From the NCBI RefSeq assembly GCF_000024465.1, contig NC_014010.1:186001-250000 (forward strand): a stretch of 64,000 bases of DNA, in the 5' to 3' direction. The notes below the pieces were generated by a model. That model had not been told where the DNA came from. It saw only the letters and a program-made list of their open reading frames with translations, and did no database searches. How positions within the stretch are numbered: position 1 is the stretch's first letter; every line of letters begins with the position of its first letter. The position numbers and the translations under genes were made by a program. This DNA comes from Candidatus Puniceispirillum marinum IMCC1322. Lineage in GTDB: Bacteria > Pseudomonadota > Alphaproteobacteria > Puniceispirillales > Puniceispirillaceae. Positions 57,601-64,000 of this stretch are shown here, piece by piece.

Positions 57601-58156
57601 GTCAGGTCATGTGCGTGAAGTTGGTGTGGAGCTTTATCAGGAAATGCTTCGCCAAGCGGTCGATGCCGCAAAAGCAGGTGATGTAAAAGACGATGAAGAT
57701 ACGGTAGTCGAATGGACGCCGCAGATTAACCTTGGGCTGGAAGTACGCATACCCGAAGCCTATGTCCCTGATCTTACCGTGCGTCTGTCACTTTATCGTC
57801 GTATTGCCGGGTTGAGTGATATGTCCGAAATTGATGCCATTTTGGCAGAGCTTGTTGATCGGTTTGGGACGATGCCGGACTCAGTACGTAATCTGTTTGC
57901 GGTGATCGAGATCAAGCAATTATGCAAATTGTCGAATGTTGAAAAAATCGATGCAGGGCCAAAAGGGCTTTCAATCGGTTTCCGTGACAATCAATTTGCC
58001 AATCCAGAGCAGCTTGTTGGCTGGATCGCAGCCCAACAGGGGCGAGTACAGTTACGTGGCGATCATAAATTAATTATCAAACAGACATTGCCGCAAGCGT
58101 CTGGACGTGCGCCAGTATGTAAAGGGATTGTGCAAGAGCTCGTTGCGCTTGTATAA
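54680..58156 (+). CDS. mfd: Transcription-repair coupling factor Mfd
   Basis: 1158 residues from ATG 54680 (M-N-F-I-N-K-I-E); an in-frame ATG at 54635 would overlap sdhE. UvrB-like N-terminal part, RNA-polymerase-interacting domain (V-V-H-A-E-H-G-I-G-R-Y), then helicase motifs C-G-D-V-G-F-G-K-T, D-E-E-Q-H-F-G, S-A-T-P-I-P-R-T, E-S-G-I-D-I-P-S and Q-L-R-G-R-V-G-R-G, and the C-terminal TRCF domain. It removes stalled RNA polymerase and recruits UvrA. A Gly-Ser repeat insert lies after L-L-S-R-Y. Confidence 0.96.
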   Translation: MNFINKIELNSSLWGCPDGAHMLAVAALAEAKGQILFVARDDARLALMRDALARLAPSLDILVFPAWDCLPYDRLSPQGALVGQRIETLARLASEPAALTANTIVLTTVNAFLQRVPPQSYFAESSLHITVGQTIEPSALATFLVNNAYLRTDTVRETGEFAVRGGIVDVFPPGHANPVRLDFFGDDIETMRSFDPSNQRSIGKADRLTLHPVAEFRLNSQTVERFRTSYLATFGATASRDALYESVSAERMHPGIEHWLPLFHTEMVRLTDYCPDWPIILDHEAQAACVVRFEQIADFYEARADSGDDGSSPYRPLDSEALYLGADELEELSAKQHVCSLQRFAAPDGSGSHQDAGGRPGLTFTTAMARGQSAVVEVVEAMQAEMTGQRRPIVIAAASEGAAVRLDELIGEQMGPGHVTRIDSLNAAKPGGIYIIIWSLDAGFQSDQLLVIAEADIFGQRLSRPQSKRGKGDDFLREVSALETGDLVVHAEHGIGRYDGLVTINSAGGDHDCLHLVYHGGDKLYLPVENIELLSRYGSGGSGSGGSGSDAQLDKLGGAAWQARVARIKGRVRIMAEQLIKIAAQRHTAKAEPLLATDGLFAEFCDRFSFVETDDQLNAIQDVIDDLASGKASDRLICGDVGFGKTEVALRAAFIVAMAGYQVALVAPTTLLARQHGKEFTERFAGFPLKLGVLSRMTSTSDAKQIREDLASGDVQVVIGTHALLAKSLSFNNLGLLIVDEEQHFGVGQKERLKEMRGDIHVLTLSATPIPRTLQMALSGVREMSLIATPPVDRLAVRTFVGPWDGVVLREAILREMFRGGQIFVVCPRIDDLQRVYDRVRKLVPDARILSAHGRMPAAELDDVMTKFADGEADILLSTNIIESGIDIPSANTMIIHRADMFGLSQLYQLRGRVGRGRQRAYAYLTSDPNRILTPQARRRLEVMQTLDTLGAGFTLASYDMDIRGAGNLLGDEQSGHVREVGVELYQEMLRQAVDAAKAGDVKDDEDTVVEWTPQINLGLEVRIPEAYVPDLTVRLSLYRRIAGLSDMSEIDAILAELVDRFGTMPDSVRNLFAVIEIKQLCKLSNVEKIDAGPKGLSIGFRDNQFANPEQLVGWIAAQQGRVQLRGDHKLIIKQTLPQASGRAPVCKGIVQELVALV
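56291..56327 (+). repeat. 15-bp tandem repeat inside mfd
   Basis: GGTAGTGGCGGTAGC twice (56291-56305, 56306-56320) and a partial third unit to 56327. It encodes G-S-G-G-S-G-S-G-G-S-G-S, a flexible insertion just behind the polymerase-interacting domain of Mfd. Length changes of one unit keep the frame. Confidence 0.9.
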
Positions 58157-58171
58157 ATCATGACTATTCGG

Positions 58172-58825
58172 CTAGCTGGCAGCGGCATCAATCGCCGGTA
58201 GCAGATGATCAGCTTCATGGGCACCAGCAACGGCGTATGAACCGCCAAAAACAAAGTAAGGCACACCATCCATATTCAGCCTTCGTGCCATAGCCAGATC
58301 ATGATCTAGTTGGTGCTCAAAGCTTATATCGTGCCGTGCTTCGATAAGTTCAGCATGTCCAGATTCGGTCGCTATCCTATCGAGAACATCGTTATCACCG
58401 ATATCCAGCCCTTCGATAAAATAGGCAGAATATAGACGTTCACTGAGGCTTTGACTGTCTGACCCTGCTGCTAAAAGCAATTTATGGGCGTGTCGACTAT
58501 TGGGTGTTTTGTCGATTGCATCGAAGTTGAAGTTGATACCTGTATCAAGTCCGGCTTCGGCAATACGACCATAGACTGCATGAGCTGAATCACCAAATTT
58601 CGCATGAAGATAGGCCTGACGATTCATGCCATCGACAGGCATATTAGGATTGAGCAGAAAACATCTCCAGATATATCGCGGGGTTATATGTGGCCGTCTA
58701 GCAAAGGCAGCGTCAAGACGTCGTTTGCCTATAAAGCACCAAGGGCACACAATGTCGGCATATATTTCAACATCGACCTGTATAGTCTTGTCGTACATAG
58801 TGGTCATATTGGTCATTTCAGTCAT
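58172..58825 (-). CDS. FrnE-like DsbA-family oxidoreductase
   Basis: 217 residues, thioredoxin fold with active site C-P-W-C-F-I-G-K-R-R-L near residue 28 and the helical insert typical of FrnE/2-hydroxychromene-carboxylate-isomerase-like proteins (F-L-L-N-P-N-M-P, S-R-H-A-H-K-L, G-V-P-Y-F-V-F). No signal peptide, so it acts in the cytosol as a disulphide isomerase or oxidoreductase. ATGs at 58825, 58807 and 58798 are all possible starts. It faces mfd tail to tail. Confidence 0.88.
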   Translation of the reverse strand: MTEMTNMTTMYDKTIQVDVEIYADIVCPWCFIGKRRLDAAFARRPHITPRYIWRCFLLNPNMPVDGMNRQAYLHAKFGDSAHAVYGRIAEAGLDTGINFNFDAIDKTPNSRHAHKLLLAAGSDSQSLSERLYSAYFIEGLDIGDNDVLDRIATESGHAELIEARHDISFEHQLDHDLAMARRLNMDGVPYFVFGGSYAVAGAHEADHLLPAIDAAAS

Positions 58826-58944
58826 TAATAATGGCCTATAATTGCTTTTGAAAATTCAAGGATACATGGAAATCCAATCTCCAAGATGGTAAAATGCGAC
58901 GGTCTTTCACGGCAAGTTAAATTCGTAGCGCGAATGAGGCGATA

Positions 58945-59451
58945 ATGGATAAAAATGACTCAAAAGATATTGATCACGTCAGTATTGCTCGTGATATAGA
59001 TCGTCTTCTAGCGTGTAAAAGCCTGATTGTCACAACGGCTTTAGCAAATGAGATACCTGAAATTGGTACGGCGCCTTTTATAAATCATGATGAATCTTTA
59101 TACATATATTCTAGTCATTTATCAAAACATACTCGTGTCTTACTTGAAACAAAAAAGGCGCATTTCATGTTATGCCAAGATGAATGTGATACACAGAATA
59201 TCTGGGCACGGCACCGGCTGAAATTCACTGCGGGCATAAATGAGATTGCCCGTGATGATGCTGACTTTCCCTTGCTGTGTGATAAGTTTGAAAGTGCGTT
59301 TGGTCCGACCATGGGCTTGATCCGTGACTTTGCCGATTTTCATATGCTAAGACTGAAACCGGTTTCAGGCGTTCTGGTGCTTGGTTTCGCCAAAGCCTTT
59401 GAGGTAAAAGGGCCTGATTTTGAAATTGTGTCGCATTTAAGAAGCGCATGA
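58945..59451 (+). CDS. HugZ-like pyridoxamine-phosphate-oxidase-fold protein
   Basis: 168 residues, split-barrel FMN-binding fold. Patterns are T-T-A-L-A-N-E-I-P, A-P-F-I, Y-I-Y-S-S-H-L-S-K-H-T-R and G-V-L-V-L-G-F-A-K-A-F, as in HugZ/HutZ-type haem-utilisation proteins. It may bind haem or flavin and degrade haem or reduce a cofactor. The GST gene overlaps its stop by 4 bases (ATGA). Confidence 0.8.
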   Translation: MDKNDSKDIDHVSIARDIDRLLACKSLIVTTALANEIPEIGTAPFINHDESLYIYSSHLSKHTRVLLETKKAHFMLCQDECDTQNIWARHRLKFTAGINEIARDDADFPLLCDKFESAFGPTMGLIRDFADFHMLRLKPVSGVLVLGFAKAFEVKGPDFEIVSHLRSA

Positions 59452-60131
59452 CAGGCAAACTGCATGACCGGAATAGAGCAAAGGATATGAGGATGCCTAT
59501 TCTCTGGAGTTTTAGACGATGTCCCTATGCGATGCGGGCGCGCCTTGCTATTGATGCTAGCCAGCAACAAGTAGAGCTTCGTGAAATTCTGTTGCGCGAT
59601 AAGCCTGATAGATTTATTGCGGTATCGCCAAAGGCGACGGTGCCTGTTCTGCAATGTGATGAGGGAAAAATCATTGAAGAAAGCCGTGATATCATGTTCT
59701 GGGCATTGAAACGCAATGATCCTGAGGGCTGGCTGGATATCTGGCGGCAGAATCCGGCTTATGTCACCGCGTTTCTTGATCGTCTAGATGGTGCATTTAA
59801 GACCAATCTTGACCGCTATAAATATGCAAGCCGCTATGACGCGGATGCGGCACTCAAACATCGTGATGCTGGCGTTGTGTTTATCGCTGAGCTTGATAAT
59901 ATTTTGGCGCAGAAACCCGCATTGTCGGGGGACAGGCTTGGGGTGCTTGATTTTGCATGTCTGCCATTCATTCGGCAGTTTCGTATTGCTGATAGTATGT
60001 GGTTTGATAAACAGAACTGGCTAGCTTTACATAAATGGCTGCAAACCTTTTTAACCTCGTCGCGCTTTGAAAGGGTGATGAAAAAATATTCTCCATGGCA
60101 CGAGGGTGAACAAGGTGTAGATTTTCCATAA
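59448..60131 (+). CDS. Glutathione S-transferase family protein
   Basis: 227 residues; the frame starts at ATG 59448, which overlaps the preceding stop, but ATG 59493 (M-P-I-L-W-S) fits the family start better. N-terminal thioredoxin-like domain with R-R-C-P-Y-A-M-R-A-R and P-K-A-T-V-P-V-L plus the glutathione-binding E-E-S-R-D-I-M, then an all-helical C-terminal domain. The R-C-P-Y/A motif has a cysteine, as in beta/omega-type GSTs that act as thiol transferases. Confidence 0.85.
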   Translation: MTGKLHDRNRAKDMRMPILWSFRRCPYAMRARLAIDASQQQVELREILLRDKPDRFIAVSPKATVPVLQCDEGKIIEESRDIMFWALKRNDPEGWLDIWRQNPAYVTAFLDRLDGAFKTNLDRYKYASRYDADAALKHRDAGVVFIAELDNILAQKPALSGDRLGVLDFACLPFIRQFRIADSMWFDKQNWLALHKWLQTFLTSSRFERVMKKYSPWHEGEQGVDFP

Positions 60132-60200
60132 CAGTGCATCTAATTAGATGCTAAGCGAATTTGATATGCCATTTTATGAATTTCCTGCCAGTTTGAGATT

Positions 60201-61445
60201 GTGATGATGTCTTCATATTTAAATACATTGCGCGCACCGCTTCCATTTGTCCTTCTTGATGCCAATTATCACGATGATGATATATCCCACCTATTTCGGG
60301 ATCCGGTCGAGGTTGTTTCGGTCACCGGTGATTGCGATATTACCGCGGCAATGGCACAGCTCGAACAGGGGCTTGATAACGGATTGTTTGCCGCGGGTTT
60401 TATTTCCTATGAAGCTGCACATCAATTTGATCCAGCATTAATTACCGCAGGTGCTGGTGATGCGGAGGAGGTGACAATCTGCTTTGGCCTGTTCCGAGAG
60501 CATATAGAGTTAACCCGAATTGAGGCTGACAGTTTGATGGCAGCAGCGGCCAAAGGCGGTGAGTTTCATCTATCATTGCCCCATAGTAGCCGCGATATAG
60601 AAAGCTATCTGGATGATATAGCTGTATTACAGACGCATATAACGGCTGGTGATACCTATCAGACAAATTATACCTACCGCATGTCGGGTGATATGCATGG
60701 TGACCGGCTGGCGCTTTATGAAGAAATGCGCCAACAGCAACCTGTATCCTATGGTGCCTTTGTTCAATTGCCTGATGTGCCGGTATATTTATCGCGCTCG
60801 CCAGAGTTGTTTTTCCGGAAAAATGGCAACCGGCTTGTAACACGTCCGATGAAAGGTACGGCACCTCGTGGGGCTAATGATGCCGCAGATCACGATATTG
60901 TGCATGCCATGTTGGAAGATGGTAAAACCCAATCGGAAAATACGATTATTGTTGATTTGCTTCGGAATGATTTTGGCCGTGTGGCGGTCACCAATAGCGT
61001 TTCTGTTGACGCTTATCTTTCACCTGAGCGCTATAAATCTGTGCATCAACTTACCTCTACAATTAGCTGTGAGGTGCCGGCTGATTTGTCGATAAGCGAT
61101 CTGTTTGCAGGTGTCTTTCCCTGTGGTTCGGTCACCGGTGCGCCAAAAGTGCGAACCATGCAAATTATCAGTGATTTAGAAAAGGATAAGCGCGGCATCT
61201 ATACCGGATCGATCGGCTATATTCTACCTAACCGTGATATGTGTTTCAATGTTGCTATACGGACCTTGTCAGTCAGTGTTGATGGGTATGCAGAGGTTGG
61301 TGTTGGTGGCGGTATTGTGCATGAATCCGACGGGGACAGCGAATTTGCCGAATGTGCGGCTAAAATGGCCTTCCTTGAGAGGGTGATGATCGCCAGTAAG
61401 CCCGAAACACATCTGTCACCTCTTGCCAAGCTACAGGCCAGTTGA
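60201..61445 (+). CDS. pabB: Aminodeoxychorismate synthase component I
   Basis: 414 residues; GTG 60201 or ATG 60204/60207 start. It shares the chorismate-binding fold with trpE: R-P-M-K-G-T-A-P-R-G (PabB-type, with the lysine that forms the covalent intermediate), G-S-V-T-G-A-P-K-V-R-T-M-Q and G-I-Y-T-G-S-I-G-Y. With PabA it makes 4-amino-4-deoxychorismate for folate. It overlaps pabA by 4 bases. Confidence 0.94.
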   Translation: MMMSSYLNTLRAPLPFVLLDANYHDDDISHLFRDPVEVVSVTGDCDITAAMAQLEQGLDNGLFAAGFISYEAAHQFDPALITAGAGDAEEVTICFGLFREHIELTRIEADSLMAAAAKGGEFHLSLPHSSRDIESYLDDIAVLQTHITAGDTYQTNYTYRMSGDMHGDRLALYEEMRQQQPVSYGAFVQLPDVPVYLSRSPELFFRKNGNRLVTRPMKGTAPRGANDAADHDIVHAMLEDGKTQSENTIIVDLLRNDFGRVAVTNSVSVDAYLSPERYKSVHQLTSTISCEVPADLSISDLFAGVFPCGSVTGAPKVRTMQIISDLEKDKRGIYTGSIGYILPNRDMCFNVAIRTLSVSVDGYAEVGVGGGIVHESDGDSEFAECAAKMAFLERVMIASKPETHLSPLAKLQAS

Positions 61446-62035
61446 TGATCTCTATTATCGATAATTACGATTCTTTTACCTATATCATCGCCCAATATTT
61501 TGCTGCGACAGGCATGCCCGTTGAAGTGCGTAAGAATGATGTGGCGACAGTTCAAACAGTCATCGACAGTGCGCCGATAGGGGTGGTGTTATCGCCGGGG
61601 CCAGGCCGACCAGAGGATTCGGGCAATAGTTTTGATATTCTGGCGGCAATCCGTGGTCGGGTGCCAGTGCTAGGTATTTGTCTGGGGCATCAGATCATAG
61701 CCCGCTCAATGGGTGTTGAAGTCACTGCAGCAGCACGGATTTCACATGGCAAGGCAAGTGCGATTACACATCATGGTAAAGGGTTGTTTACAAATATAAA
61801 GCAAAACACAAAGGTTGGACGTTATCACTCTCTTTCTATTGATAAAAATACAATAAATAAATCTCTTTCTATTGTTGCTGAAACAGCCGATGACATAGCA
61901 GAAACCATGGCTGTAGAAGACCTGTCAGCACATATTTATGGGGTGCAATTTCATCCTGAATCAATCATGACCGAGGATGGTATGACGATGATCAAGAATT
62001 TTGTTCATATATGTCGAAACGCCAAGCTTAGTTAG
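61442..62035 (+). CDS. pabA: Aminodeoxychorismate synthase glutaminase subunit
   Basis: 197 residues, class I glutamine amidotransferase with the catalytic cysteine in L-G-I-C-L-G-H-Q, and His/Glu in V-Q-F-H-P-E-S. It supplies ammonia to PabB, and since no trpG is next to trpE it may also serve TrpE. The stretch encoding residues about 115-140 is AT-rich compared with its surroundings. It lies between pabB (4-base overlap) and pabC (11-base gap). Confidence 0.93.
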   Translation: MMISIIDNYDSFTYIIAQYFAATGMPVEVRKNDVATVQTVIDSAPIGVVLSPGPGRPEDSGNSFDILAAIRGRVPVLGICLGHQIIARSMGVEVTAAARISHGKASAITHHGKGLFTNIKQNTKVGRYHSLSIDKNTINKSLSIVAETADDIAETMAVEDLSAHIYGVQFHPESIMTEDGMTMIKNFVHICRNAKLS

Positions 62036-62046
62036 GCGGTCAGGAC

Positions 62047-62700
62047 ATGGTGGATTTTCATATTTTCGAAACCATGCGTTGGCGTCCAGCTTGCGAGTTT
62101 GACCCAGGAGGTTTTGACCGGGGAAATGCGCATTTACGTCGGATGGCTTCGTCTGCCCGGCGTTTTGGCCTGCCATTTGATCCGCATGCTATTCATGCAA
62201 CGCTTGATAATGAACTGAACGGTATGCTTGTTGATAAGCGGGTGCGCGTCGCCTTATATGAGGATGGTGAGTTGGTCGTAGATGTTGCGGATGCGCCGTC
62301 TGAGGTTGCGTCAAGATGGCGACTGGGGCTGGCCGCAACACGGCTGGATGCTGGCGATATGTGGCTACGGCATAAAACTAGCAACCGACAGCGCTATGAA
62401 GAGGATAGGGCGGCATTTTGCAGTGGCGCGTCAGCTCAATTTGACGAATTGATTTATCTTAATCAAAACGGTGAAATATGCGAAGGGACGATCACTTCGC
62501 TATTTATTGGCGATGGCAGTGGAATGCTGAAAACACCTTCACTTGAATGCGGACTTTTGCCCGGTATCCTGCGTGAGACAATGGTGCAAAATGACAAAGC
62601 AGTTGAGGCGGTGCTCACGCTGGACGATGTTCGTGGCGCAACCGAAGTGTTTGTCGGTAATTCGTTGCGCGGATTGATACAGGCGGAACTAGCATTTTAA
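62047..62700 (+). CDS. pabC: Aminodeoxychorismate lyase-like class IV aminotransferase
   Basis: 217 residues, PLP fold-type IV, with H-K-T-S-N-R-Q-R-Y (lysine region) and L-N-Q-N-G-E-I-C-E-G-T-I-T-S. It should split aminodeoxychorismate into p-aminobenzoate and pyruvate, completing the pathway begun by pabB and pabA. The short length, about 50 residues less than E. coli PabC, is normal for the alphaproteobacterial form. Confidence 0.88.
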   Translation: MVDFHIFETMRWRPACEFDPGGFDRGNAHLRRMASSARRFGLPFDPHAIHATLDNELNGMLVDKRVRVALYEDGELVVDVADAPSEVASRWRLGLAATRLDAGDMWLRHKTSNRQRYEEDRAAFCSGASAQFDELIYLNQNGEICEGTITSLFIGDGSGMLKTPSLECGLLPGILRETMVQNDKAVEAVLTLDDVRGATEVFVGNSLRGLIQAELAF

Positions 62701-62717
62701 CAAATGCTACTGTGATG

Positions 62718-63062
62718 TCAGGGCACCTGTGGGTAAGAAATGACCGACAGATAGCGTGAGATTGATGCGCCCAGAAACAGCAAATCATCAAAATGCAAAA
62801 CAGCATGCGTATCTTTGGCATCCAACGACACAGTGCATCCAAGCGTTTTTGAAAGATCAGCAGACAATGTTGCAAAGTCTGCCACGGGATTATCCGACTG
62901 AATTGTCAATTTGCCATGTTCTTTGCTGTTTTGGCCATAAATCGCAATACCAGCACTGTCAGGCCCACGATCAGTCATTGTAACCAGCATATCGGTAAGC
63001 ATGGCGCCAAGATCAGCTCCAAGTTTTTTGTCTTTGAGAAAAAGGCCGACGATACCGCACAT
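62718..63062 (-). pseudogene. Truncated class-II glutamine amidotransferase (GlxB-like)
   Basis: The 114-residue frame begins M-C-G-I-V-G-L-F-L-K-D and continues G-A-M-L-T-D-M-L-V-T-M-T-D-R-G-P-D-S-A-G-I-A-I-Y-G, the N-terminal nucleophile (Cys2) domain of GXGAT proteins of glutamate-synthase type. Similarity stops near T-H-A-V-L-H-F and the frame ends 23 residues later. Intact homologues are near 300 residues, so about 60 % is missing. It is probably a remnant of a cluster with the GcvT-like gene to its right. Confidence 0.75.
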
Positions 63063-63129
63063 GCTAAAACTTCATTTATCAATTGAAACCTTAACAGCAA
63101 AAAAACTATGTTTTACTAAGGTGAAAATA

Positions 63130-63143
63130 ATTATCATGATAAT
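63130..63143. promoter_or_regulatory. 14-bp perfect palindrome
   Basis: ATTATCATGATAAT in the divergent region. It could be an operator for the flanking genes; AT-rich sequence makes chance occurrence possible. Confidence 0.35.
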
Positions 63144-63263
63144 AAATTTTTAGCCCATTTAATAGACGAGGCTATATTAGATTTATTATTTATAAGAAAC
63201 TTTTTTTCTTAATATGCAAAAATTACTAGCCTTTAAACCTTTTTTGTTGAAGATTATATGTAT

Positions 63264-63291
63264 GGCTATATGCCCGATGGGCGTCATAGCC
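63264..63291 (+). promoter_or_regulatory. Nested hairpin in the leader of the GcvT-family gene
   Basis: GGCTAT pairs with ATAGCC (63286-63291), enclosing GCCC-GAT-GGGC (63272-63282). It lies 84 bases ahead of the ATG and would be in the mRNA leader if transcription starts upstream; a structured regulatory leader is possible. No known riboswitch class is recognised. Confidence 0.4.
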
Positions 63292-63374
63292 CAATCGTTT
63301 ATAAGCTCCGATTGTTCAAGATCTTACATATGAGTGTAATTCATCTGAGCGCCATTTTTGGAAGGAGATTAGTC

Positions 63375-64000
63375 ATGACTGCATCATGGAGATTTTCTAC
63401 ATTGGCCGATAGGCATCGTGCTTTGGGGTCTGAATTGGAAGACTGGAGTGGGATGGGAACGGCTTGGTCCTATGATAAAGATCAGGAAGAGGAATATCTG
63501 GCGATCCGCACAAAGGCGGGATTTATGGATGTTTCGGGGCTAAAAAAAGTTCATGTAGCTGGCCCGCATGCCAGCCATGTGATTGATAGAGCCGTCACCC
63601 GCGATATTGAAAAACTTCGGCCTGGGCGTTCGACATATGCCTGTATGCTGAATGATGAAGGAAAATTTATTGACGATTGTGTGATTTACCGAATGGGCCC
63701 AAATAGTTTTATGGTTGTGCATGGATCAGGGCAGGGGCATGAACAGCTAACCATGGCGGCAACTGGCCGTGATGTGTCACTGCGGTTTGATGACAATTTG
63801 CATGATATTTCTTTGCAAGGGCCGCTGGCGGTTGAGTTTCTTGATAAGTATGTCGATAGCATACGCCAGTTGAACTATTTCAATCATACGCAAACCATGC
63901 TGTTTGATTGCCCCGTTATGATTTCTAGAACTGGTTATTCGGGTGAGCGCGGTTATGAGCTTTTTTGCCGTGGTCAGGATGCGCCAAAGATATGGGATAC
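63375..64000 (+). CDS. GcvT-family aminomethyltransferase (3'-truncated by window edge)
   Basis: ATG 63375 follows AAGGAG at 63362-63367. The 208 residues visible begin M-T-A-S-W-R-F-S-T-L-A-D-R-H and show the folate-binding GcvT fold: G-F-M-D-V-S-G-L-K-K-V-H-V-A-G-P, C-M-L-N-D-E-G-K-F-I-D-D-C, I-S-L-Q-G-P-L-A-V and R-T-G-Y-S-G-E-R-G-Y-E-L. Members transfer one-carbon units from glycine, sarcosine, dimethylglycine or DMSP to tetrahydrofolate. The exact substrate cannot be told, as the C-terminus is off the window. A truncated GlxB-like gene is divergent. Confidence 0.85.
   Translation, partial: MTASWRFSTLADRHRALGSELEDWSGMGTAWSYDKDQEEEYLAIRTKAGFMDVSGLKKVHVAGPHASHVIDRAVTRDIEKLRPGRSTYACMLNDEGKFIDDCVIYRMGPNSFMVVHGSGQGHEQLTMAATGRDVSLRFDDNLHDISLQGPLAVEFLDKYVDSIRQLNYFNHTQTMLFDCPVMISRTGYSGERGYELFCRGQDAPKIWD

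Larger units (their letters stand above)
63063..63374. other. 312-bp divergent intergenic region
   Basis: AT-rich region between the truncated amidotransferase and the aminomethyltransferase gene. It holds a perfect palindrome at 63130-63143, a nested hairpin at 63264-63291 and an AAGGAG ribosome site at 63362-63367. I see no coding sequence. Confidence 0.6.

Noticed and set aside
63130-63143. Fur box at the palindrome before the GcvT-family gene
   Set aside because: The half-sites are in the wrong orientation and spacing for the Fur consensus, and no iron gene is adjacent.

Overview
The window looks like chromosome from a marine alphaproteobacterium, most likely a SAR116 (Puniceispirillum-like) or nearby lineage. 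The basis is gene order: dusB-ntrB-ntrC-ntrY-ntrX-trkA-hfq, a pdhA / lipoyl-pdhB / pdhC / lpd / lipA / ratA run, and a fused ispDF. The lineage is inferred from gene content and order only. No rRNA or intact tRNA is present to confirm it.

Region 1 (1 to about 14811) is an accessory island. It opens inside a type I Zorya anti-phage operon (zorA, cut by the window edge, then zorB, zorC, zorD). After it comes a patchwork of small genes, mostly on the minus strand and mostly without recognisable function. These include a membrane-anchored protein, two copies of a translationally coupled gene pair (one copy partly broken), several small secreted cysteine-containing proteins, a secreted HtrA-like protease and a DUF5681 protein. 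A 117-bp direct repeat, a 38/39-bp direct repeat and a second paralogous pair with an internal stop codon all point to repeated duplication and recombination. The island ends exactly at a 3' half of tRNA-Pro(GGG), running from the anticodon stem to the encoded CCA. This is the expected signature of a tRNA attachment site; the intact tRNA and the integrase should lie to the left of the window.

Region 2 (15272 to about 24400) is core chromosome. It holds a TauE/SafE permease with a small membrane partner, a drug/metabolite-type transporter, a long-chain acyl-CoA synthetase, a SPOR-domain envelope protein, trpE and the periplasmic foldase ppiD. Region 3 (24649 to 37077) is a plus-strand block of central metabolism: tpiA, secG, pyrG, kdsA, eno, ftsB, the pyruvate dehydrogenase complex, lipoate synthase lipA and ratA. 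Facing it is the minus-strand operon ispDF-pgpA-cinA(C-terminal).

Region 4 (39620 to 48661) is dusB followed by the nitrogen/redox two-component genes ntrBC and ntrYX, trkA and hfq. Both response regulators have lost the GAFTGA loop that contacts sigma-54, so they probably act without it. Region 5 (48703 to 58156) carries an inositol-monophosphatase-family phosphatase, a LysE exporter, mazG, a DUF502 membrane protein with a histone-H1-like tail, recG, sdhE and mfd. Region 6 (58172 to the end) carries a FrnE/DsbA-type oxidoreductase, a HugZ-like protein, a glutathione S-transferase, a complete p-aminobenzoate operon (pabB-pabA-pabC), a truncated class-II glutamine amidotransferase, and a GcvT-family aminomethyltransferase running off the right edge.
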